In this document: piece after piece, positions 9,360-16,469 of the stretch
Layout of the letters: each line of letters starts with the position of its first letter
Position numbering within the stretch: the stretch's first letter is position 1
Virus record (IMG/VR): IMGVR_UViG_3300037427_001466
Span: 1 to 24,022 of that record
Source: a virus
Reading direction: 5' to 3' (one strand)
Length of the DNA: 24,022 nt
The notes under the pieces: generated by a model
The model's input: the letters and a program-made list of their open reading frames with translations, nothing else
What the model was told of the DNA's origin: nothing
The model's database searches: none
Position numbers and translations under genes: made by a program

Positions 9360-10784
9360 ATGGCAAAAAATAATGATGTATTCTCAATCATTCCTGTCCC
9401 AGCAGCTGCTGGTGATATTTTTTCAGATACAACTAAATTTGTTGGGGATCTTCCTCTTGGAAAAATAGCAGTGGTTAATGCAGACACAAACAAAGTTATG
9501 GATGCAGCAGCTGCTGCATTAGCTAACAAATTTTATGTTGCATTAGCTATAGATACAACAGGAGATGGTGTAAAAGATGAGATTTTAAAAAGTGCAGGGA
9601 ATTTTATTTCTGCAAAAAGTATCCAAGATTATGATGCTAAAAGCTACACTGCAACTGTTGAGCAAGTGATAGATGTACATAGTATTTCAGCAGATTGTGA
9701 TACTGAGTATGGTTTAAAAGTTGAGTTTAACCTAGATGAAAAATATGCTAGTTCTGGATTTAACCAAGCTGTAAAAAGTTTCATGGTAAAAACAGCATGT
9801 TGTGAAGGTTGTACAACTTGTGGTACAGGAAACTGTGCTGAACTTGTAAGACTTTTAATGGCAGATATTAATGCTGATGAAGATGCTCTAGTAGTTGCTT
9901 CTGCATTTGCAAATGTAGGTGGAGCAACAGTTTCTGTTATAACATCTGCAATAGGTGTTTGGGACATAACTCTTGATACTACCTCTTTTGCAGTTGATTT
10001 AGTAGCAGCAGATACTAAAATTACAGCAGCTGCTAAAATGGCTGCGGCTATTAATGCAAGTGATGTTTTCTCAGCAAAAAGTGATGGTGTTGATACAGTA
10101 AAAATTACAATGAAAGGTGCTGCATTTGCTGGTGCTAAAACAGTATCTAGTAGTTTTACAGGTAGTGGTACTTTAACTATTGGAGATGATGATTTACAAA
10201 CAACTGCAATTACTGATCTTACAGATGCTGCTACTGGATTTAAATTTATCTATGGTGATGGATGTCCTTCACTAAGATTAACTTCAGTTACTCAAGCTGT
10301 TAATTCTTTCTGTAGTGTTAATCCTAAATACTACAAGCAAAGAACTCCAATTATGATTGTTTCTAAAGTTGCTGAAACTGGATTTGATTGTGTTGGAACA
10401 ATTGTAACAAGTACTGCCCCAGTATTAAGAGAAGGAGCAGGTTATGATTTAGCACAAATTGAGTATGAAGTTGGTGGTTTTATTGGAAAACCAGGGCCTT
10501 ATAGAACAGGTGATTTATTAGGAATTGCTTTTTCTGACTTCTTAAGTGTAGTTAGTAAAACAACTAATTATCATATGGTAGATCTTACTTATGATGTTCA
10601 GTCAAATGGTGGATGGTTAGATTATAATAACCATTTTAATACTAAGTTTGTAGTTGCGTGTACAACAGAAGCTGCTGGACAAGCTTTCTTAGATATTCTT
10701 GATGCTGCTGTGTGTCAAGATACTGGAGCTGCTGGAAATGGATTTACAGCATTAAATGCTGAAGTTGGCGGCTATTCTTGTTAA
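9360..10784 (+). CDS. Virion structural protein, auxiliary capsid or head-fibre candidate
   Basis: 474-aa protein rich in Ala, Thr, Val and Asp, with the look of an abundant virion protein; its family is not identified. An EF-hand-like loop, DTTGDGVKDE, starts at residue 65. Cysteines 147, 148, 151, 154 and 159 form a compact CCxxCxxCxxxxC cluster that could bind metal or make cross-links. Residues about 200-290 resemble the AAxINA...VTIT-type beta domain often inserted in phage tail and decoration proteins (AAAKMAAAINASDVFSA, then VKITMKGAAF). The C-terminal third is beta-rich and Gly/Tyr-containing. The gene is followed at once by a rho-independent terminator, which fits high expression as an independent unit end. 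A major decoration, head-fibre or tail component is possible. Confidence 0.55.
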   Translation: MAKNNDVFSIIPVPAAAGDIFSDTTKFVGDLPLGKIAVVNADTNKVMDAAAAALANKFYVALAIDTTGDGVKDEILKSAGNFISAKSIQDYDAKSYTATVEQVIDVHSISADCDTEYGLKVEFNLDEKYASSGFNQAVKSFMVKTACCEGCTTCGTGNCAELVRLLMADINADEDALVVASAFANVGGATVSVITSAIGVWDITLDTTSFAVDLVAADTKITAAAKMAAAINASDVFSAKSDGVDTVKITMKGAAFAGAKTVSSSFTGSGTLTIGDDDLQTTAITDLTDAATGFKFIYGDGCPSLRLTSVTQAVNSFCSVNPKYYKQRTPIMIVSKVAETGFDCVGTIVTSTAPVLREGAGYDLAQIEYEVGGFIGKPGPYRTGDLLGIAFSDFLSVVSKTTNYHMVDLTYDVQSNGGWLDYNNHFNTKFVVACTTEAAGQAFLDILDAAVCQDTGAAGNGFTALNAEVGGYSC

Positions 10785-10803
10785 TAGAATTTGATATACA
10801 TAT

Positions 10804-10840
10804 AAAGGATTAGGGATTATTCCCTAATTCCTTTTTTTAA
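10804..10840 (+). terminator. Rho-independent terminator
   Basis: AAAGGATTAGGGA pairs with TCCCTAATTCCTTT (one bulged T) around a TTAT tetraloop, then runs into a T-rich tail (TTTTTTAATTTT). It ends the unit containing the 474-aa structural gene. Confidence 0.85.
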
Positions 10841-10874
10841 TTTTCATTATCTATATAATAATGTGTAGATATAC

Positions 10875-10907
10875 TTTGTACTTTTTAAAAAAAAATGTAT
10901 ATTATTG
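10875..10907 (+). promoter_or_regulatory. Possible Bacteroides-type promoter between two terminators
   Basis: TTTG at 10875 and TATTATTG at 10900 are 21 nt apart. The Bacteroidota consensus is TTTG about 20 bp before TAnnTTTG, so the second box has one mismatch. Initiation would fall near 10914, before the terminator at 10938. In AT-rich DNA such a match can occur by chance. Confidence 0.22.
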
Positions 10908-10937
10908 AAAACCAATCAGCTCTAAATATAATAAATT

Positions 10938-10977
10938 AAAGGCTTTGTCTCTGAATCAGGGCAAAGCCTTTTTTTTT
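10938..10977 (+). terminator. Strong rho-independent terminator
   Basis: AAAGGCTTTG pairs perfectly with CAAAGCCTTT (10 bp), with a short CTG/CAG stem inside the loop, followed by nine T (10969-10977). It stands 13 bp before the next start codon, so it either ends a short upstream RNA or attenuates entry into the surface-gene block. Confidence 0.85.
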
Positions 10978-10990
10978 AAATACCATAAAC

Positions 10991-11428
10991 ATGCATAAGA
11001 AACCATCAGGGTTATATGATATAATCAATGAGATTAATAAATTAAAAAAATGTCTTTGTAATGAGGGTATAGATTGTAGTCCAACAACTAGTATTTTACC
11101 CAAACTTACTGCTTTATCACCAACACCTCCTCCCAGGCAAGTAATAGCTTCTACAGATACAGGTGGAGTTTCTTGGCAAGATATAAAACTATGTAAGACA
11201 TTTGAATCAGGAGAATGGGATGTTACTGATTTAACAATAGCAGCATCAGTTCATGGTAAAGGCCCTTGCCCTATGATACAAGTTTATGAAGGAACTACTG
11301 CTGCTGGTTTTAGTGTAGTAAATGATACAAACTTATTAATTAAAATAGATGCTGGTGGTGCTGGTAATATTACACTAAAATTACTTGGTGGTTATGCAGC
11401 ATTTAATGGCAAAATAATAATAATATAA
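10991..11428 (+). CDS. Small virion-surface protein candidate with N-terminal Cys helix
   Basis: 145 aa. Residues 1-25 form a predicted helix ending in KKCLCNEGIDC. A proline-rich linker (SPTPPPRQ) follows. A C-terminal beta domain of about 90 residues ends in an alternating hydrophobic pattern (ITLKLLGGYAAFNGKIIII). Short helix, linker, beta-sandwich is the layout of small trimeric fibre or decoration proteins, so I infer a surface role. No known family is recognised. Five cysteines are present. The CLCN motif recurs at the C-terminus of the next protein. The start at ATG 10991 lies just after a strong terminator, so expression must come from read-through, antitermination or a promoter I could not place. 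The next gene begins 1 bp after the stop. Confidence 0.5.
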   Translation: MHKKPSGLYDIINEINKLKKCLCNEGIDCSPTTSILPKLTALSPTPPPRQVIASTDTGGVSWQDIKLCKTFESGEWDVTDLTIAASVHGKGPCPMIQVYEGTTAAGFSVVNDTNLLIKIDAGGAGNITLKLLGGYAAFNGKIIII

Positions 11429-11429
11429 A

Positions 11430-11981
11430 ATGGCATTAACATTATCTAAAAATACAGATTGTACACAGTTAATAGCAGTACAAACTCTTATCAATAGTGG
11501 AGTAGCAGAAACAGGAACTATTGGTCTTACTGTATATAAAAATTGTTGTGATTGTACAGGTTATCCAGTAACTGTTGTAAAAGATGGCGCAAATTTGCCT
11601 ATTAATGTTGTTAATAAATATGGTATTTCTGGAACAACAATTACATTAGAACCTGGAATATTAGGAACAGGTATAACAAAATTTCCTGATGGAGTATATA
11701 AAGTTGTAATTACAGTAACCAAAGATGCTGATGGAGATGGGGTAGATGAAGTTACTACAGAAAGTAATTGTTTCTTTATGGATTGTTCTACTTCTTGTGA
11801 GGTTGCTAAATATATAAAAAATCTTCTTAAAACTCCTGCTGATGTTGAAGCACACTTATTACATTTTGGTTTAGTAAACGGAAGTAACTGTAATTGTAAT
11901 TGTGATGAAATGTGTTCTCTTTATACAAAATTATATAATATATTAAATAATACAGAAGCTTGTTTATGTAACTGTACTTAA
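11430..11981 (+). CDS. Cysteine-rich virion protein candidate, member 1 of a paralogous pair
   Basis: 183 aa with 14 cysteines. The N-terminal 110 residues are beta-rich and contain NCCDC and an EF-hand-like loop DADGDGVDE at residues 99-107. The C-terminal part has FMDCSTSCEV, a helical stretch, NCNCNCDEMC and a final CLCNC. Its second half aligns by eye with the end of the next protein: YKxxIxxx, then FxDCxTxC, a helix, ExH, GL, Cys-rich loop, final helix. I infer a shared terminal domain used for attachment or assembly. Cysteines may bind metal or form disulfides once outside the cell. No enzyme motif is seen, and no named family is recognised. Confidence 0.5.
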   Translation: MALTLSKNTDCTQLIAVQTLINSGVAETGTIGLTVYKNCCDCTGYPVTVVKDGANLPINVVNKYGISGTTITLEPGILGTGITKFPDGVYKVVITVTKDADGDGVDEVTTESNCFFMDCSTSCEVAKYIKNLLKTPADVEAHLLHFGLVNGSNCNCNCDEMCSLYTKLYNILNNTEACLCNCT

Positions 11982-11991
11982 AAAAATAAAA

Positions 11992-12912
11992 ATGGCAGAT
12001 TTAATTTTTTCAAATACAGAATACAAAGCTGATGGTGAAGGATGTACTAATGTACTTGTAAGTATATCTACTGCTGGACTTAATTATCTTGATTATATTT
12101 TTGATCTTAAAACAAAAGATTTTAAAGATATAAAAAAATATACAGTTGTATATTCTAAAGATTGTAGAGATACAGGTGGAAGTGTTGGTGAAACAACATT
12201 AAATATAGCTCCTGATTATGCATTTGGTATAACTAAAAAAAGTTGTATATATCAAACATCTGGTGCAATAAATAAATATACTGTTCAACTAGATGGTATA
12301 AATGGTAATTTAGTTAGTGGAATTAAATTTAATACATCAGGAGCATCATTAGTTACACATTCTTTTGTTAATACATTAGGTGTTCTTACCTTTGTAATAT
12401 CTACTGATAAAACAAACCCTTCACAAGCATTTGATATAGAAATAACAACTACTGCTGGATTTATCTATTCTGGTAGTTTAACAATAGTACAAGATATAAC
12501 AATAAATTGTGGATGGGATGGAACATTTGCTAGTCCAATATCTTTTCCATTAACAACACCTGCAACTAACCCTCCTGCTGTAGTGGTTAATAGTGGAGGA
12601 AAATTAAAAGTAAATAGTTTATTTGCATTAGCAAATCTTACTCCTGCTTTATATAAAATTAAAATATGTGAAGTAGATTTTAATGATATTGGATATTGTG
12701 TAGAAAATGCACAATTTATAGATTGCCATACTACTCCTTGTGTAGAATCTACTTTATGTGATCCTACAGAGGATGTGTGTAATGTTATATTAGAAGTAAA
12801 AAAACAGCATGAGGCAATGATCTATGGTTTAGATTGCTGTAATGAATCAAAAAGAAATTTATTAACCCACTACATTAGAATATACTGTTCTAGTGAAGCA
12901 ACATGTTTATAA
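11992..12912 (+). CDS. Cysteine-rich virion protein candidate, member 2 of a paralogous pair
   Basis: 306 aa with 14 cysteines. The first 230 residues are Ser/Thr/Gly-rich and beta-stranded, in at least two domain-sized halves (about 1-110 and 110-200), as in phage fibre proteins. The C-terminal 80 residues resemble those of the preceding protein: ALYKIKICEV, QFIDCHTTPC, then LCDPTEDVC, a helix with QHEAMIYGLDCC, and a final helix. It differs in carrying a longer N-terminal beta region, so the pair may present different exposed domains on a common base. It starts at ATG 11992 after TTAAAAAAATAAAA, an A-rich leader. Function is not known; a surface or tail role is inferred from context. Confidence 0.5.
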   Translation: MADLIFSNTEYKADGEGCTNVLVSISTAGLNYLDYIFDLKTKDFKDIKKYTVVYSKDCRDTGGSVGETTLNIAPDYAFGITKKSCIYQTSGAINKYTVQLDGINGNLVSGIKFNTSGASLVTHSFVNTLGVLTFVISTDKTNPSQAFDIEITTTAGFIYSGSLTIVQDITINCGWDGTFASPISFPLTTPATNPPAVVVNSGGKLKVNSLFALANLTPALYKIKICEVDFNDIGYCVENAQFIDCHTTPCVESTLCDPTEDVCNVILEVKKQHEAMIYGLDCCNESKRNLLTHYIRIYCSSEATCL

Positions 12913-12913
12913 G

Positions 12914-13240
12914 ATGAATAGAGAATTTTATAAAAACAAAATAAAGTGTATTGATAATAAGCTGGGTACAATAGCTGCAAATACACAAGAAACAAAAGCA
13001 AATTTCCCATCACATCAAGAATTAACTAATCCTTCATCAGTAATTATGAGTGGTTGGAAAAAATTAGATTTTGTATGCAGTGGAGCTATTACAGTTACTA
13101 TTGGAAGTGCTGCTATTATATATCCTAAAACATTAGGTTCTACTACTGTATTAGGAGAATCTTTAGTAGCAGATGACAAAAGTGAAAATCCTGTTACTTT
13201 TAATGGAACAGGAACTGTATTAATAACTATACAACAGTAA
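12914..13240 (+). CDS. Small beta-rich virion protein candidate
   Basis: 108 aa using ATG 12914, one base after the previous stop. A GTG at 12893 would overlap that gene and is less likely. Residues 1-35 look helical (REFYKNKIKCIDNKLGTIA). A beta-rich domain of about 60 residues follows, with WKKLDFVCSGAITVTIG and a closing VLITIQQ strand. This helix-plus-beta layout, like that of the gene at 10991, suits a small trimeric decoration or fibre tip. I see no sequence similarity strong enough to call homology between the two. The family is not recognised. Confidence 0.45.
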   Translation: MNREFYKNKIKCIDNKLGTIAANTQETKANFPSHQELTNPSSVIMSGWKKLDFVCSGAITVTIGSAAIIYPKTLGSTTVLGESLVADDKSENPVTFNGTGTVLITIQQ

Positions 13241-13244
13241 TATA

Positions 13245-13994
13245 ATGAGTTTTTATATTGGTGATTCTTTTAGTCCTAAAACTATTTCTCCCACTAATAT
13301 TGTATTGTGGCTTAAATCTGATGCAGGAGTTAATGGAGGTGCAGCAGTTAATGGTGATGCAGTTTATGAGTGGGCAGATCAATCTGGTAATAGTCACCAT
13401 TTTACTCAAACTACAGGAGCATTGCAGCCAATATATAATGACTCAGTTATAGGAGGGGAAGCAGGAATAACTTTTCTTTCAGATACTCTTGTACATATAG
13501 GACTCCTGTTTGATGCTTTAGCAGCTACAGATTTTACTATATATGTAGTTATGAAGTTAAATGAAATAACAGATACAGGAACAGAAAACCAGAGGAAAAC
13601 TTTAATGAAATTTGGAACTAGTGGGTGGACTACTACACCATCAGGTTCTTGGAATGTAGGATTAGAAGGTGCTATATCTACTAATGGGGCAGGTTATCAA
13701 AGAAACTTAAGTTATACTTATGGTAATTATAATCAAATATTATTAGGCCCACCTGATTTGAATTCTCATTATATTAGTATTTTAAGTCATGGGGAAAATT
13801 ATTTAGATGGAGTGCAAAAAAATGCAGGGCCAGGAGCAACTTTGTTAATTACAGGTGACATACAATATCTTGGAGGATGGAATAATTCCTTTGGGCAATT
13901 TTCTTTATCAGAAATAATTGTGTATAATATAAAACATACAGATGCCCAAAGACTTCAAGTTGAATCATATTTAAAAGATAGATTTACATTATGA
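13245..13994 (+). CDS. LamG/concanavalin A-like lectin protein with MSFYI anchor
   Basis: 249 aa. After the short start MSFYIGDS comes a domain with the hallmarks of concanavalin A-like (LamG-type) jelly rolls: IVLWLKSDAGV, then VYEWADQSGNSHHF, QPIYND, ITFLSDTL, FTIYVVMKL, a loop with YLDG, and the closing LSEIIVYNIKHTDAQRLQVESYL. Such domains bind glycans and occur often in phage receptor-binding proteins. I infer that it binds a host capsule or surface polysaccharide. The N-terminal peptide is shared with three other genes here and probably attaches the protein to the virion. The gene ends in TGA within an ATGA overlap with the next start. Confidence 0.65.
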   Translation: MSFYIGDSFSPKTISPTNIVLWLKSDAGVNGGAAVNGDAVYEWADQSGNSHHFTQTTGALQPIYNDSVIGGEAGITFLSDTLVHIGLLFDALAATDFTIYVVMKLNEITDTGTENQRKTLMKFGTSGWTTTPSGSWNVGLEGAISTNGAGYQRNLSYTYGNYNQILLGPPDLNSHYISILSHGENYLDGVQKNAGPGATLLITGDIQYLGGWNNSFGQFSLSEIIVYNIKHTDAQRLQVESYLKDRFTL

Positions 13995-14227
13995 TAGGTA
14001 TAATAAGTACAGAAGAAAATGTGATTATAGATATAAATAATAGATTGCATGAAGCATTAACAAATGCACCTGTTAAATATGTTGCTCAAAAATATGCGGA
14101 TATATTACAAAAAGATGATGAATTTGCAATAAGAATTGTAGAAAAACCATTAGATTGGAATGAAGTAATAATGCAAACATTAACACAAGAAGAAAAAGAA
14201 AATATCCAATTATTAACATGGATTTAA
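13991..14227 (+). CDS. Small protein of unknown function between fibre genes
   Basis: 78 aa, starting in a 4-bp ATGA overlap with the lectin gene, so it is probably translated by coupling. It is mainly helical and charged (INNRLHEALTNAPVKYV, later LTQEEKENIQLLTWI), with no membrane segment, signal peptide or cysteine. Its position directly behind a fibre-type gene is where phages often keep fibre-folding chaperones, but nothing in the sequence shows that function. The family is not recognised. Confidence 0.4.
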   Translation: MIGIISTEENVIIDINNRLHEALTNAPVKYVAQKYADILQKDDEFAIRIVEKPLDWNEVIMQTLTQEEKENIQLLTWI

Positions 14228-14239
14228 AATAATAAAATT

Positions 14240-15637
14240 ATGAGTTTTATAATACAATCAGGCGGTGAAAGTAATTATGGTGCTACAACAATGGATTTTG
14301 CTATTGATGTTGGAGGTACTACTATCCAATTCAAGGACTTTACAAGTGGTGCTATATTAGATACATATCCTGCAAATAGCTGTACAGCAACAGTAAATTC
14401 TGAGGGTATCAGAATTGAATTTATTGGCGGTCAAAAGGTACTAATAAATAAATTAAATGTAGCTACAATAAAGGTAGCAGGAACATTACAAACATCAGCA
14501 CAAGCAGATATAGTTAATGCATTAAACACACTTTTTGCAAATGTAGGTGGGGGCAATGCTCCTACAATTACTTCTGGAGATATTGCATTAACAGTAGGTG
14601 ACACTATAAATTATCAATTAACAGGTACTAATGTAGTAGCATGGAGTTGGGATAGTTTACCCCATGCAAGTTTAGTTACACAAACAGGTAATCCTAGTAA
14701 ATTAATTGGAGGAAGTACTATGACAGTAGGTACTTATACTGCAGTAGCAAGAGCAACTAATTATAATGGAAGTGTTACTAAAGATATTGATATTGTAGTT
14801 TCAGCAGCTTTTACGAATACCAAAAGTTTTTCACCACATTCTGGAGGTACTTGTTACTTTCAAAAAACTGCGGCAGGGGTTGAGAATAATACACCACTTT
14901 ACAGAGCAGCAGGGAACAGTGGTAGTGCTTGGACTGCCTTTGGATGGCTAAAAAACAATGCAGGAAGTACAGACTGGAAACCCGTTTTATACTTTGGAGA
15001 TTATGGTAGTGGTGCAGGTGGTACAGGTTTGGGTAGGGTAAGATTTTATATTAGAAATTCAACAACTTGGCCATATAATACAATAGAATTATATTTTAGT
15101 TATGGTGCTGCTACTAGTCCATCCACAAATGATATTAAATTTTCAGGACTTGCAGCAGGAGTTGCAAAGAATACATGGTTTAGTTTTATGCTTGTTTATG
15201 ATGGTTCAAACACAAACAACAACGCAAATAGTTCTGATGGGTTTTCAATTTATATAAATGGAGTACAGTTATCACCTTCATGGACTGTAACAGGAGGAGG
15301 ATATGGTGGCTCAATTGAGTATATATCTGGCTTTGATAAGTCACAATTTAATATCGGAAGGGGTGAGTTATCACCTTGGGCAACGGCTTATGCTAATGTG
15401 GTCTACTTTGATGAGATAGCATTATGGCAAAGTGACCAGAGCGCAAATGCTGCTACTTTCCACAATTCGGGTACTCCTATTGATTTATCAAGTTATACCC
15501 CTTATGCATATTATAAATTTGGAGATGCAGCAACAGACATCAGCGGATATCCAATTATGGAGGACATAGGAAGCACAGGAACAGATTTAACCATGTATAA
15601 TGGAACTGTTGCAAATTATTTGTCAGATACACCATAA
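14240..15637 (+). CDS. Fibre-like protein: MSFII anchor, Ig-like (He_PIG type) and LamG-like lectin domains
   Basis: 465 aa. The start MSFIIQS is the shared anchor peptide. Residues about 20-100 form a beta region with IQFKDFTSGAIL. Residues about 107-188 resemble the putative Ig domain He_PIG: APTITS, YQLTGTN, GTYTAVARATNYNGSVT. Residues 190-465 are a LamG-like jelly roll: NTPLYRAAGN, FGWLKNN, TWFSFMLVYDG, FSIYINGVQLSPSW, ALWQSD, YAYYKFGDAATDISGYP. Apart from the anchor, the same order recurs in the C-terminal two thirds of the protein at 17495, and the lectin part is especially similar. The likely role is glycan binding on the virion. I infer exposure of the C-terminal lectin and attachment through the N-terminus. 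Confidence 0.65.
   Translation: MSFIIQSGGESNYGATTMDFAIDVGGTTIQFKDFTSGAILDTYPANSCTATVNSEGIRIEFIGGQKVLINKLNVATIKVAGTLQTSAQADIVNALNTLFANVGGGNAPTITSGDIALTVGDTINYQLTGTNVVAWSWDSLPHASLVTQTGNPSKLIGGSTMTVGTYTAVARATNYNGSVTKDIDIVVSAAFTNTKSFSPHSGGTCYFQKTAAGVENNTPLYRAAGNSGSAWTAFGWLKNNAGSTDWKPVLYFGDYGSGAGGTGLGRVRFYIRNSTTWPYNTIELYFSYGAATSPSTNDIKFSGLAAGVAKNTWFSFMLVYDGSNTNNNANSSDGFSIYINGVQLSPSWTVTGGGYGGSIEYISGFDKSQFNIGRGELSPWATAYANVVYFDEIALWQSDQSANAATFHNSGTPIDLSSYTPYAYYKFGDAATDISGYPIMEDIGSTGTDLTMYNGTVANYLSDTP
14807..15634 (+). repeat. LamG-domain repeat, copy A
   Basis: This segment encodes a LamG domain nearly colinear with 18593-19423. By eye roughly four in five residues are identical, while many third codon positions differ. 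It is a dispersed protein-level repeat. Confidence 0.8.
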
Positions 15638-15646
15638 AAAATAATA

Positions 15647-16456
15647 ATGAGTTTTTACATAGGACATAGTACAGGGTTAGTTAAACACTTAGATGTTTTT
15701 ATTTTGTCTGGGCAAAGTAATGCCATAGGGTATGCAGATGTATCTGATTTATCAAGTGCTTTACAAAATGCAGATAGAACAAATGCAATTATACAAGATA
15801 GGTATCATAATTCTAATGATGCAAATACAACATTAAATAATACAGGATGGATACCTATGGTAATAGGGAATACTGCATTAGCAAATGGATATACAGGTAG
15901 GTTTGGGCCAGAGATAGGATTTATTGATAGAGTTTTTGATTTAACTTCTTCATATACAAGAAAAGTGGCAATATTAAAATATGCAGTAGGGGGGAACAGT
16001 CTTGCTATTGATTTTGACCCTACAGGAGCAGGGAATTATGCTTATCAAAAATTAGCAACAACTATAACAAATGGACTAGCAGAGTTACTAACTGCAGGAT
16101 ATATTTATACTGTAAAAGGAGTTATATGGATGCAAGGAGAAACAGATGCTAAAAGTGCTACTGATTCGTCAAATTATCAAACTAATTTAACTGCTTTTAT
16201 TTCTGCTATAAGAACACTAATTGGAAATAATAATTTACCTTTTGTAATAGGTAATATTATCAGGACAGATGAAGCTGCAAATGCTATTACAGTAAGAGCA
16301 GCACAGGCAGCAGTAACAAGTGCAGATGCATATGCGTCTTTGGTAGATACTACATCTATGTCTCATTCAGATAATGTTCATTTAGATGCAGCAGGTCAAA
16401 TTGCTTTTGGAACTGAATGTGCTAATGAGATGAAAACATTAATAGCTTTGCCATAA
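15647..16456 (+). CDS. SGNH-type carbohydrate esterase (sialate O-acetylesterase/CE6-like) with MSFYI anchor
   Basis: 269 aa. After MSFYIGHS comes the SGNH block I motif LSGQSNAIG with Ser24 as the expected nucleophile. It continues with FGPEIGF, ILKYAVGGNSL, VIWMQGETD and a terminal DNVHLDAAGQIAFG, which supplies the Asp242-x-x-His245 pair. These blocks, in this order, are those of the SASA domain (sialate O-acetylesterase and CE6 acetylxylan esterase relatives). The expected reaction is hydrolysis of O-acetyl esters on a polysaccharide. All catalytic positions appear intact. There is no signal peptide, and the neighbours are lectin-type fibre genes, so I infer a virion-borne deacetylase acting on the host capsule or O-antigen. 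The exact substrate cannot be read from the sequence. Confidence 0.8.
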   Translation: MSFYIGHSTGLVKHLDVFILSGQSNAIGYADVSDLSSALQNADRTNAIIQDRYHNSNDANTTLNNTGWIPMVIGNTALANGYTGRFGPEIGFIDRVFDLTSSYTRKVAILKYAVGGNSLAIDFDPTGAGNYAYQKLATTITNGLAELLTAGYIYTVKGVIWMQGETDAKSATDSSNYQTNLTAFISAIRTLIGNNNLPFVIGNIIRTDEAANAITVRAAQAAVTSADAYASLVDTTSMSHSDNVHLDAAGQIAFGTECANEMKTLIALP

Positions 16457-16469
16457 ACATAAATAAAAT

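Noticed and set aside
13258-13452. Plus-strand overlapping ORF of 64 aa inside the first lectin gene
   Set aside because: It has no domain or conserved motif and sits in another frame of a recognisable LamG gene.
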